A stretch of 64,000 nucleotides of DNA, taken from Corynebacterium stationis (lineage in GTDB: Bacteria; Actinomycetota; Actinomycetes; Mycobacteriales; Mycobacteriaceae). Below, piece by piece: positions 28,522 to 36,527 of the stretch. Each line of letters begins with the position of its first letter. Position 1 is the stretch's first letter. The stretch is from the NCBI RefSeq assembly GCF_001941345.1, contig NZ_CP009251.1, positions 2,356,001 to 2,420,000 of the forward strand, read 5' to 3'. A model generated the notes under the pieces. That model saw only the letters and a program-made list of their open reading frames with translations, ran no database searches and had not been told where the DNA came from. A program made the position numbers and the translations under genes.

Positions 28522-29232
28522 TTAGGAGCGTGGGGTGCGCAGGACGTAGCCCACACCACGCACGGTGTGGATCAGTGGGTTATCGCCGGTATCAATCTTG
28601 CGGCGCAGGTAAGAAATATATGATTCCACGACGTTGCCGTCGCCGCCGAAGTCATAGTGCCAGACGTTGTCCAAAATCTTCGCCTTGGACAGCACGACTT
28701 CCTTGTTCTGCATCAAAAAGCGCAGCAGGTTGAACTCGGTTGGGGAAAGGTCAATGATTTCCCCGCCCTTGGTTACCTCGTGGGTGTCATCATTCAAGGT
28801 CAGGTCTGCATAAGTCATGGTGGCATCACTATTGTCGTCTTGACCTGCACCACCGCGGCGCAAAATCACGCGCAGACGGGTGATGACTTCTTCCAAGCTA
28901 AAGGGCTTAGTTACATAATCATCAGCGCCGATGGTCAGGCCGTGGATGCGCTGGTCCACGCTATCTTTCGCGGTCAAATACAGCACGGGACCGTCAAGGC
29001 CTTCCGCACGCAGCTTGGCAAGCAGCTCAAAGCCGTCCATGCCCGGCATCATGACATCTAAAATGTAGGCTTCCGGATTGATCTCACGCGCAATGCGCAG
29101 CGCTTCGGTACCAGAATTTGCGCTGCGCACATTAAAGCCCTGGAATTTCAGGGAGACGGTCAATAGTTCGACAATATTGGGTTCATCGTCGACGACCAGG
29201 ACAGTTACCTGGTCGTTGCTGTTTTCTTCCAT
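28522..29232 (-). CDS. phoR: OmpR-family response regulator, PhoR-like
   Basis: The 236-residue regulator has an N-terminal receiver domain with the phospho-acceptor Asp59 in ILDVMMPGMDGFE, the conserved DDE residues at 15-17 and the switch YLTAKDS, then a winged-helix DNA-binding domain (about 145-230) ending in RGVGYVLRTPRS. The acidic N-terminal DDEPNIVELL is typical. It precedes the sensor gene in one operon. The phosphate-response function is inferred from gene order only; no direct repeats of a PhoR-type operator were searched genome-wide. Confidence 0.75.
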   Translation of the reverse strand: MEENSNDQVTVLVVDDEPNIVELLTVSLKFQGFNVRSANSGTEALRIAREINPEAYILDVMMPGMDGFELLAKLRAEGLDGPVLYLTAKDSVDQRIHGLTIGADDYVTKPFSLEEVITRLRVILRRGGAGQDDNSDATMTYADLTLNDDTHEVTKGGEIIDLSPTEFNLLRFLMQNKEVVLSKAKILDNVWHYDFGGDGNVVESYISYLRRKIDTGDNPLIHTVRGVGYVLRTPRS

Positions 29233-29335
29233 GTTGCTTCCTTAGAAAATTTTCACTACTTCTTCAACTATTAAAAAAGTGTGGCACACAGGCTATCAAA
29301 GCTACTGAGCATTTTCTGAAAGAAAGCTGTGAGAC

Positions 29336-30127
29336 TTACTCCCAAGCAACATTGCCAAGGTCAATACCTTCAGCCTGCGCTTGAGCTTCGATAAGCTCCA
29401 AAAGATACTGGCGGTGATCGCCATAGACCTCGGCAAAGCGCTCGTCAGCAACGTACATGCGCGCCAGCAACACCTGCTTCGAACGGCTCAGCGGCATATA
29501 GGGGCTGATAGTCGCCATATGCTTATCCACGACCTCCTCCGCCTCCTTGGAGCCCGGCGCGATTGCGTGGGAGTGGGCATCGATAAGCATCTGCTTGAAC
29601 TCCTTAGCCACCTGCTTGGCTGCACGGATGTCTTCTTTGCTCATCTGCGCCACCATCTTTTGGTTTGCGGCATAGTCTTCCGTATCACCCCAGCGCTGCC
29701 GGGCCTCTTCGTCATACACCGGCCAGTTCTCTCCGAACAACGCAATCTTTTCTTCAGTACTCATGGTCTTTCCTTCCTTTAAGGTTTCCGCAGTCAACAG
29801 GGTGTCAACTGCCGCAATGAGTTCTTGCATGTGACTAACTTTGTCCAGGAGCAACTTGCGCTGGTTGCGCAAGATGGCGGTGCGGGAAGATGAGGTGGCA
29901 TCGATAAGCTCTGCGATATCTTTCAACGCCACGCCTGCCCCGCGGTAGATGAGGATATTCATGCCGCGCTCCATATCTTCTTCGGAGTACAAACGATGAT
30001 CACCCCACGTGCGCCAACTGGGAGTGAGCAACTCAATGTCATCCCAATGGCGCAGGGTGCGCGTGGATACCTGGAGTATCTCCGCTGCCTCACCAATGGT
30101 GTATTCAGCCTGGTCGTATTCGGTCAC
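29336..30127 (-). CDS. MerR family regulator with TipAS drug-binding domain
   Basis: The 263-residue protein has an N-terminal MerR winged helix (YTIGEAAEILQVSTRTLRHW, about 8-27), a linker helix, and a C-terminal TipAS-type domain (about 120-260), which in TipA binds thiopeptide antibiotics in a covalent complex. Recognisable TipAS parts are FGENWPVYDEEARQRWGD and the AHSHAIAPGSKEAEEV region. GTG 30127 is the likely start: a MerR-type promoter with -35 TTGAAC (30160-30165), a 19-bp spacer and GAAGAT (30135-30140) ends 7 nt before it. A dyad within that spacer suggests autoregulation. The divergent neighbour is a MFS transporter. Confidence 0.82.
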   Translation of the reverse strand: MTEYDQAEYTIGEAAEILQVSTRTLRHWDDIELLTPSWRTWGDHRLYSEEDMERGMNILIYRGAGVALKDIAELIDATSSSRTAILRNQRKLLLDKVSHMQELIAAVDTLLTAETLKEGKTMSTEEKIALFGENWPVYDEEARQRWGDTEDYAANQKMVAQMSKEDIRAAKQVAKEFKQMLIDAHSHAIAPGSKEAEEVVDKHMATISPYMPLSRSKQVLLARMYVADERFAEVYGDHRQYLLELIEAQAQAEGIDLGNVAWE

Positions 30128-30134
30128 AAGAGTT

Positions 30135-30165
30135 ATCTTCCTACTTGACGCAGCGTTAAGTTCAA
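30135..30165 (-). promoter_or_regulatory. MerR-type promoter and operator of the TipA-like gene
   Basis: On the minus strand TTGAAC (30160-30165) and GAAGAT (30135-30140) are separated by 19 bp, the long spacer typical of MerR-regulated promoters. Inside it lies the dyad ACTTGAC-gcagc-GTTAAGT (30143-30161), with one mismatch in the arms, close to the CTTGAC-type sites of TipA-like regulators. The MerR protein probably binds its own promoter. Confidence 0.65.
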
Positions 30166-30225
30166 GCCCCATCCTAAGCCCGATTGCAAAGCGCAATCGA
30201 GCTGTGCAGCCTAGGATTAGGGGCT

Positions 30226-31566
30226 ATGACTAGCCCTGCATTGGAGAACATGCCTGATTCGGCCAAGCGCACAGACAAACTCACGGTCTTTTCCTGGGCC
30301 ATGTGGGATTGGGGATCCGCTGCGTTTAACGCCGTGCTGGTGACGTTTATCTTCGCGGTATATCTGACTGATTCCGTTGGTGCGCAGGTTGATTCTTCGC
30401 GCACTCCGGCGCAGTGGCTCTCAGTGGCTATGACCGTGGCTGGGCTGGTTATTTTCGCGGTGACGCCAATTATGGGCCAGCGCTCCGATACCCGTGGAAC
30501 GCGGCGGCGGTCCTTGGCGTTTTGGTCTTTCATCACGTTTGTGTTGATGGCGGCGCTGTATTTCATCCGCAATGACGCGCCGGTGTATTTCTGGGTAGGT
30601 CTAGTGGTGCTTGCGATTGGCACCATCACCATCGAATTTGCGGAGGTCAACTACTTCGCGCAGATTGCCCAGGTATCCACTAAAGACAACGTGGGCAAGA
30701 TTTCTGGCCTGGGCTGGTCTTTTGGTTATTTCGGCGGCATTTTCCTGCTACTGATTTGCTACTTCGGGTTCGTTGCCGGAAATGGCGGCTTACTCGGCAT
30801 CAGCACCGAAGGCGGGCTCAATATCCGCCTGGTCGCGGTGCTTGCCGCTGCGTGGTTTGGCCTGTCCGCCCTGCCCGGATTCTTCCGCGTACCGGAAATC
30901 CCCCCATCTGGTGAAAAGGCAGGGAGTATCAAAGACTCCTACGTCAAGCTCTTTCGGGATATCAAAAAGCTCTGGCAGGTTGACCGTAATGCCTGCTACT
31001 TCCTCTTTGCCTCAGCCATCTTCCGCGATGGTCTTGCTGGTGTCTTCGCCTTCGGCGCCGTCTTGGGCGTTTCCGTGTACGGACTCAACGCCGGGGACGT
31101 GCTCATCTTCGGCGTTGCAGCTAATGTCGCGGCCGCTCTTGGCGCACTCATTGGCGGGCTTATCGATGACCTCGTCGGCCCCAAGATCATCATCTTGACC
31201 TCGCTGTTTATCCTCGCCGGCACGGGCATCGCCATGTACTTTGTCGAAGGCCCTCTAGCCTTCTGGATTTTCGGCCTTATCTTGTGTCTATTCGTCGGCC
31301 CCGCGCAGTCCGCCTCCCGCGGCTTCTTAGCACGTGTTGCACCCGCTGGCCACGAGGGGCAGATGTTTGGCCTTTATGCCACCACGGGGCGGGCGGTGAG
31401 CTGGATGACTCCAGCGCTGTTCGGCATTTTCGTATCTTTGATCGGCGACGGCGACCGCGGTGGTGTTCTCGCGATCGCCGTCGTGCTGCTGGTTGGTGCG
31501 CTCATCCTGGTTCCGGTCCGTGATCCTAAGAAACACGAACCGGAAATGGCGCAACCTGCGGTCTAA
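30226..31566 (+). CDS. MFS transporter of the UMF1 type
   Basis: The 446-residue membrane protein has about 12 hydrophobic spans. The early WAMWDWGSAAFNAVL (about 22-36), GPAQSASRGFLARVAPAGHEGQMFGLYATTGRA and the central KDNVGKISGLGWSFGYFGGI are characteristic of the UMF1/ATG22-like MFS branch. Substrate unknown. The ATG at 30226 is 8 nt after TAGGAT (30212-30217), so the transcript is probably leaderless. The gene is divergent from the TipA-like regulator with only 98 nt between the starts, so the regulator may also act on this transporter. Confidence 0.85.
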   Translation: MTSPALENMPDSAKRTDKLTVFSWAMWDWGSAAFNAVLVTFIFAVYLTDSVGAQVDSSRTPAQWLSVAMTVAGLVIFAVTPIMGQRSDTRGTRRRSLAFWSFITFVLMAALYFIRNDAPVYFWVGLVVLAIGTITIEFAEVNYFAQIAQVSTKDNVGKISGLGWSFGYFGGIFLLLICYFGFVAGNGGLLGISTEGGLNIRLVAVLAAAWFGLSALPGFFRVPEIPPSGEKAGSIKDSYVKLFRDIKKLWQVDRNACYFLFASAIFRDGLAGVFAFGAVLGVSVYGLNAGDVLIFGVAANVAAALGALIGGLIDDLVGPKIIILTSLFILAGTGIAMYFVEGPLAFWIFGLILCLFVGPAQSASRGFLARVAPAGHEGQMFGLYATTGRAVSWMTPALFGIFVSLIGDGDRGGVLAIAVVLLVGALILVPVRDPKKHEPEMAQPAV

Positions 31567-31613
31567 CCGTAAATCTCCCTACTTCATGTCCGTAGGTAGA
31601 GCTTCAGCGATAT

Positions 31614-33365
31614 CTACGGGCGTGGGATATTGCGCAGGTTAGATGCTGCCATATCCACCATGTGTCCCACGCCGCCATCGAAGACGGTGCGGGCTGCGGC
31701 CTTGGAAAAGCCCAGCAGCTGATCAATAGACAGTGTTGGCGGGATAGACAGTGCATTCGGATCGGTGACGAACTCAACTAGTACTGGACCGTTATAAGCG
31801 AGTGCTTCGCGCACAGCCTTGCGCACTTCCTTGGGCTTTTCCACCCGGATGGACTTGATGCCCATGCCAGCGGCGATATCGGCGAAGTTAAGCTGCTCAT
31901 GGTCGGTTTCAAACTCTGGCATGCCTTCGACCAGCATCTCGAGTTTGACCATGCCCAATGAAGAATTGTTAAAGACAAAGGTCTTCACCGGCAGGTTGTG
32001 CAGCTTCACAGTCAGCAGCTCACCCAGCAACATCGCCAGACCGCCATCACCGTTAAAGGAAATCACCTGTCGATCACGGTCAGCGAACTGTGCGCCAATC
32101 GCATGAGGCAGAGCATTCGCCATGCTGCCGTGGCGGAAAGAACCAATTTGCTCGCGTTGCCCGTTCGGGGTGATGTAGCGCGCACCCCAGACGTTGCACA
32201 TGCCCGTGTCGACGGTAAAGACAGCATCTTGTGCCGCTTCCTCATCAATGACATCTGCGACGAACTCGGGGTGCAGCGGCGTCATCTTCTCAATGTTCGA
32301 AGTGTACGCGTCAATGACCTGGGTGAGTTTCTTGTGATGCTGCTTGAGCATCTTGTCCAAGAAGGAACGGTCCGTCTTTTCCTCTACATGCGGCAAGATA
32401 TTCGCGATGGTCGCAGCGACATCACCAGTAACCGGATATGACACCTTGGTGCGCCGGCCGATGTGTGCACCGTTGATATCAACCTGGGCAACCTTGGTAT
32501 CGCCAGGACCGCCTTGCGGCAGGAAGTCGGCATAAGGGAAATCCGTGCCCAGAAGAATCAGCAGGTCTGCTTCATTCATGGCATCGTGCGCGGCACCGTA
32601 ACCTAGTAATCCTGACATGCCCACATCAAAGGGGTTGTCATACTGGATGTACATCTTGCCGCCCAGCGCGTGGCCGACTGGAGCCTTAATCTTCTCCGCG
32701 AGCTCTAGGACTTCCTTACGGGCATAGCGCGCCCCTACACCAACGAAGAAGGTGACCTTCTTTGCTTCGTTGATGGCCTGGGTCAGTGCTGCTGCTTCAG
32801 CCGGATCCGGGAAAGTAATCGGGTTACCTGCAGAAATAACCGATTCGGTAAACTGCTCATTTTCTGCTTCAGCAGAAGCCAAATCACCTGGGATGACCAG
32901 AACTGAGACACCATTGCCCGCCATGGTGGACTGAATAGCATTGTGCGTAATGACAGCTCCCTGATCTGCCGAGTTAACCATTTCGCAATAGCCGGAGGCT
33001 TCCTTAAACAGTATCTCCGGGTGAGTCTCTTGGAAGAACTGTCCGCCAATTTGGCGCGATGGGATGTGGCTAGCCAAGGCTAATACCTTGGCACCATTGC
33101 GGTGTGAATCATAGAGCCCCTGAATCAAGTGGGTATTGCCTGGGCCGCAAGATCCTGCACACACGGCAAGCTCACCGGTAAGCAGAGACTCCGCACCGGC
33201 GGCAAAGGCCGCGGATTCTTCATTATGAACGTGAACCCATTCGATGGATGACCGCCGAACGGCATCAACAATAGGGTTGAGCGAGTCACCGACTAGACCA
33301 TAAATGCGTTTAACACCTTGTGCTTCAAGGGTGTCAACCAGTTGGTCAGCATAAGTACGTGCCAT
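31614..33365 (-). CDS. pqo: Pyruvate:quinone oxidoreductase (pyruvate oxidase)
   Basis: The 583-residue enzyme oxidises pyruvate to acetate and CO2 and passes electrons to menaquinone at the membrane. It uses thiamine diphosphate and FAD. Visible features: the catalytic Glu near HVHNEESAAFAAG (46-58), FAD-binding middle region (LGTDFPYADFLPQGG), the ThDP-binding GDGGLAMLLGELL (about 433-445) followed by NNSSLGMVKLE, and a C-terminal amphipathic helix that should bind lipid (KAAARTVFDGGVGHMVDMA). AAAGAGG precedes the ATG. Unlike the ruined ThDP gene at 8.5 kb, this copy is intact. It lies upstream of and divergent from cgmA. Confidence 0.95.
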   Translation of the reverse strand: MARTYADQLVDTLEAQGVKRIYGLVGDSLNPIVDAVRRSSIEWVHVHNEESAAFAAGAESLLTGELAVCAGSCGPGNTHLIQGLYDSHRNGAKVLALASHIPSRQIGGQFFQETHPEILFKEASGYCEMVNSADQGAVITHNAIQSTMAGNGVSVLVIPGDLASAEAENEQFTESVISAGNPITFPDPAEAAALTQAINEAKKVTFFVGVGARYARKEVLELAEKIKAPVGHALGGKMYIQYDNPFDVGMSGLLGYGAAHDAMNEADLLILLGTDFPYADFLPQGGPGDTKVAQVDINGAHIGRRTKVSYPVTGDVAATIANILPHVEEKTDRSFLDKMLKQHHKKLTQVIDAYTSNIEKMTPLHPEFVADVIDEEAAQDAVFTVDTGMCNVWGARYITPNGQREQIGSFRHGSMANALPHAIGAQFADRDRQVISFNGDGGLAMLLGELLTVKLHNLPVKTFVFNNSSLGMVKLEMLVEGMPEFETDHEQLNFADIAAGMGIKSIRVEKPKEVRKAVREALAYNGPVLVEFVTDPNALSIPPTLSIDQLLGFSKAAARTVFDGGVGHMVDMAASNLRNIPRP

Positions 33366-33515
33366 GTCTAACCTCTTTCATCAAAAGATTTGCCACTCTA
33401 CTAAATCGCAGGGTGTAACCCCATAGTGCGCCCAAAGCTAAATTTTCGCCACAACCGCCTTAATCCTCGCCAGTTTATTCGGCTGTGATTTTTGCAACCT
33501 ACTAATTTCCCCCGA

Positions 33516-33547
33516 TTGTTACTATACCGAACGTGCGTTACAGTAAC
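33516..33547 (+). promoter_or_regulatory. cgmA promoter buried in a 30-bp operator
   Basis: The -35 TTGTTA (33516-33521) and -10 TACAGT (33539-33544) have a 17-bp spacer. The dyad GTTACT...AGTAAC (33518-33547) is 30 bp long and matches its own complement at 24 of 30 positions. It covers nearly the whole promoter, so a bound repressor, probably CgmR, would block RNA polymerase. Confidence 0.75.
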
Positions 33548-33552
33548 CGACC

Positions 33553-35067
33553 ATGACGATAGGACATAACGCACGCCTGAGGAACGCACGCAAAGAATTC
33601 GATAGCAACTCCACACCAGCTCAACGCTGGTCTTTTTTCGCTGCAATCTCTTTAGGCTTACTAATGATTGGGCTGGATAACTCCATCCTCTTCACCGCGC
33701 TGCCAACTCTGACGGAGGAAATCCACGCGGGTGAAACCCAGCAACTGTGGATCATCAACGCCTATCCTTTGGTCCTCGCCGGACTGCTCCTGGGCACCGG
33801 CACACTCGGCGATAAAATCGGCCACCGCCGCATGTTTACCACCGGCCTGTTGGTCTTCGGCGTGGCATCGTTAGCCGCGGCGTTCTCCCCTACTCCGGCC
33901 TTTTTGATTGGTGCCCGCGCTACCTTAGGACTAGGTGCGGCTGTCATGATGCCCGCGACCTTGGCGCTGATTCGCCTGACCTTCAAAGACGAACAAGAAC
34001 GCAACACCGCGATTGGCATTTGGGGCGCAGTTGCCGTGGTCGGCGCAGCGGCCGGTCCCGTCGTCGGTGGCGCCTTACTGGAAGTCTGGTGGTGGGGCTC
34101 CGTATTTTTGATCAACGTGCCCATCGTGGTCATCGCTATCATGGCAACGACCCTGCTGGCACCACCGAATATGCCTAACCCCACCAAGCATTGGGACCTC
34201 ATTTCCTCGATCTTTGCGTTGGTTACGCTCACGGGCCTGACGCTGGCGATTAAAGAACTGGCCAACCCCAACCGTTCGTGGATTCTGGTTGCTGCGGCTT
34301 TCATCGCCTGTGTCATCGGCGGATTCTTGTTCACCCGTCGCCAAAACCGCCTCGAAGAGCCTTTGCTGACCTTCGATATTTTCCGCAACCGCCTCTTCCT
34401 CGGTGGTGTCATCGCCGCTTCCGGCGCCATGTTTATCATGGCTGGGCTGGAAATGATTACGGCGCAAAAGCTGCAGCTTGCCGATGATTTCAGCCCCTTC
34501 CACGCCGGCATCATCGTCGCGGCCGCAGCGATTGCTGCTTTGCCGATGTCTGCATTGGGCGGTGCGAACCTGCACCGCGTGGGCTTCTTGCCGCTTATCT
34601 CCGGTGGCTTCATGCTCGCTACCATCGGCACAGGCTTAGCGGTGTGGTCGACGCACGCAGATTCAGTTCCGCTTTTGATTGCCGGTCTGCTCTTCTTAGG
34701 TGCTGGTGCGGGTTCCATCATGTCCGTATCATCCATCGCGATTATCGGCTCAGTGCCAATGCACCGCTCCGGTATGGCTGCGGGTGTCGAAGAAGTCTCC
34801 TATGAATTTGGCACTCTATTGTCCGTTGCTTTCGTCGGTTCGCTGACGCCAGCCTTGTACTTGAGCAATCTGCCCACGCATCTTCGCCACATGGGTACGG
34901 AGGCGCTGCACGGTGGCCTTGGCCATGCGGATGCATCGACCGCGTATGCTTCTGCCTACGGCACCACCGTGGGATGTGTGGCTGTGCTTGCATTAGTTCT
35001 CACCATCGTCACGTTCTGGTGTTTCCGCGACAACCCGAAATCAGGAGGAAACGGTGGCGCGCACTAG
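33553..35067 (+). CDS. cgmA: MFS multidrug exporter of the DHA2 type
   Basis: The 504-residue protein has about 14 spans and the antiporter motif GTLGDKIGHRR (82-92) between spans 2 and 3, as in QacA/EmrB drug:proton antiporters. The first span has the family sequence MIGLDNSILFTALPTL. It ends 14 bases inside the TetR gene, so the two are coupled. Gene order pqo-MFS-TetR matches the C. glutamicum CgmA-CgmR system, where CgmR is a multidrug-binding repressor of CgmA; orthology is inferred from order. The ATG lies 8 nt from TACAGT and has no ribosome-binding site, so it should be leaderless. Confidence 0.82.
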   Translation: MTIGHNARLRNARKEFDSNSTPAQRWSFFAAISLGLLMIGLDNSILFTALPTLTEEIHAGETQQLWIINAYPLVLAGLLLGTGTLGDKIGHRRMFTTGLLVFGVASLAAAFSPTPAFLIGARATLGLGAAVMMPATLALIRLTFKDEQERNTAIGIWGAVAVVGAAAGPVVGGALLEVWWWGSVFLINVPIVVIAIMATTLLAPPNMPNPTKHWDLISSIFALVTLTGLTLAIKELANPNRSWILVAAAFIACVIGGFLFTRRQNRLEEPLLTFDIFRNRLFLGGVIAASGAMFIMAGLEMITAQKLQLADDFSPFHAGIIVAAAAIAALPMSALGGANLHRVGFLPLISGGFMLATIGTGLAVWSTHADSVPLLIAGLLFLGAGAGSIMSVSSIAIIGSVPMHRSGMAAGVEEVSYEFGTLLSVAFVGSLTPALYLSNLPTHLRHMGTEALHGGLGHADASTAYASAYGTTVGCVAVLALVLTIVTFWCFRDNPKSGGNGGAH

Positions 35068-35587
35068 CAAGAAGGAAGTAGCGCTGCGAGCAGCCCTAAA
35101 GATCATTGAATGCGATGGCATTCCCGCGTTGACCTATGAGTCACTTGCAGAAGCAACCGGGATGTCTAAATCAGGGCTGATCTATCACTTCCCCTCCCGT
35201 CACGAGATGCTCATCGACATCCACGCCTGGTCAGCCCAGCGCTGGGAGGAAGAGCTCGTTGATATCGCTGGCGCGCCCTATGGAGAACTCGATGCCAAGC
35301 AGCGCCTGCGCGCAGTCGTGCTTTCTTTGGGCAAAAATGACCCATTGGTGGAGCTGATCTTGAGCATCCACACCAAAACCCATGAAGACTTCGCGCAACA
35401 ATGGGTGCCAGTAGAATCCCGCTGGATGCCCGATGCTTCAGATCCCGAGCTCGACCCAGAGATACTTGAAATTTCCTTCATCGCTCACGGGCTGTGGGTC
35501 TACGACCACATCTCACAACGCACGATTTCAGCAGCTAATCGTAAACGTCTAGTGGACAGCCTCCTCAACCGTATCGCGGCGGTATAG
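35054..35587 (+). CDS. cgmR: TetR family repressor, CgmR-like
   Basis: The 177-residue protein begins with a TetR helix-turn-helix: ALKIIECDGIPALTYESLAE followed by TGMSKSGLIYHFPSRHEML (about 36-54), then an all-helical ligand domain. The GTG at 35054 follows AGGAGG 7 nt upstream and overlaps the exporter gene by 14 bp. In C. glutamicum the CgmR protein represses cgmA and is released by cationic drugs; the dyad at 33518-33547 is the likely operator here. Length is close to the known family. Confidence 0.82.
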   Translation: MARTSKKEVALRAALKIIECDGIPALTYESLAEATGMSKSGLIYHFPSRHEMLIDIHAWSAQRWEEELVDIAGAPYGELDAKQRLRAVVLSLGKNDPLVELILSIHTKTHEDFAQQWVPVESRWMPDASDPELDPEILEISFIAHGLWVYDHISQRTISAANRKRLVDSLLNRIAAV

Positions 35588-35621
35588 TCGAAAATCACGA
35601 CTTATCGTGGGGAAAATCTCA

Positions 35622-36204
35622 TGGCACGGTATAAATCCATCGCTATCGTCGCGGCAGTGCTGACCTTGGCTACGCGCTTGGGCACATCACGACGATCGCA
35701 ATGCTCTCAGGTGAGGCCAACGTCCTGCTATTCCTGTGCAACACCGTGGGTCTAGTTATGGGCTCAGGAATCTTGTGGGCATCGATGAGTGTTGGGGGGC
35801 GGGCGAATAGCAGGACCACGCCTTTGGCGCAGCATTCTGGCCGGTACCGTCATTATCTTTGCCATGCTGGCTATTCATTACGCCTTTGGTTTTCTCATTG
35901 GCGTCTTCGACAACCAGGTCTTCAACAGCAATGCTTTATGGATGTACGGCTCTTTCATCACCGGCCCCATCCTCGGGCTAGTCGGCGGACTTTCCCACAA
36001 GATCCCGTGGCTGCTTTTGATTGTTCCGCTTGGCCTTATCGCCGAACCTTTTGTCATTAACAGCATCCCGGGCATGGACTTTCTCCCCTAGCCCACCATC
36101 TGGGCCGGTTGGGTTTCCGGTGCTCTGCTCATCGCACTCGGCATCGCCCTCGCCATTTGCCTGTGGAAGGTTGTCATCCAGCCGCAAGCATCTCGGGCTA
36201 AATA
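35622..36204 (+). pseudogene. Decayed multi-span membrane protein gene
   Basis: A former membrane protein is spread over three frames. It begins MARYKSIAIVAAVLTLAT (35622), continues in another frame with GYALGHITTIAMLSGEAN...LLFLCNTVGLVMGSG, then in a third with AGPRLWRSILAGTVIIFAML...IPWLLLIVPLGLIAEP, and finishes after an in-frame TAG at 36089-36091 with AGWVSGALLIALGIALAIC...VVIQP. That is at least two frameshifts and one nonsense codon. The hydrophobic spans remain readable, so the decay is recent. The original family is not recognised with certainty. Confidence 0.75.
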
Positions 36205-36213
36205 GATGAAATT

Positions 36214-36244
36214 ACCCCCGGTAGGTTTTATGCCTACCAGGGGT
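36214..36244. terminator. Hairpin between the decayed gene and tRNA-Thr
   Basis: CCCCCGGTAGG and CCTACCAGGGG pair over 10 bp with one bulge, in a loop of 7 nt. It lies just beyond the 3' end of the tRNA on the minus strand and likely ends its transcript; on the plus strand GGGGTTT gives a weak T-run. Confidence 0.6.
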
Positions 36245-36249
36245 TTCGG

Positions 36250-36322
36250 AGCTGAAGACGAGACTTGAACTCGCAACCTACGCATTACAAGTGCGTTGCG
36301 CTACCAATTGCGCCACTTCAGC
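36250..36322 (-). tRNA. tRNA-Thr (anticodon UGU)
   Basis: Read on the minus strand, the gene has acceptor arms GCTGAAG and CTTCAGC, a D-arm GGCGCAATTGGTAGCGC, an anticodon stem ACGCA/TGCGT enclosing CTTGTAA, and a T-arm with GTTCAAGTC. The anticodon is TGT, which reads threonine ACA. CCA is not encoded; the T at 36250 is the discriminator base. It is separated from its neighbours and followed by a hairpin. Confidence 0.95.
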
Positions 36323-36394
36323 AGTGCCTACCTAGATTACAACACCGTCTGGATAAACTTCCAAATAGGTGAATATGCAGCGGAAAAACATGCG

Positions 36395-36423
36395 TTGACT
36401 CGGTAATATGCACGAAGTACATT
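36395..36423 (+). promoter_or_regulatory. Housekeeping-type promoter of thrE
   Basis: TTGACT (36395-36400) and TACATT (36418-36423) have an ideal 17-bp spacer on the plus strand. The thrE start lies 105 nt downstream, giving a leader of about 98 nt with a good ribosome-binding site, unlike the leaderless genes around it. Confidence 0.65.
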
Positions 36424-36527
36424 CCGGGATTAAAGTGCAGTAAAGAAATCGTGTAATACAACTGTGCGCAGTGTAAATTTCGAAAAAGTTTCATGTCATT
36501 CATTAACACTGGTGTAGAGGAAGTTCG

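Noticed and set aside
33762..34736. A 324-codon minus-strand frame rich in Ala, Pro and Lys
   Set aside because: Shadow of the cgmA exporter gene; composition is that of an antisense membrane gene.
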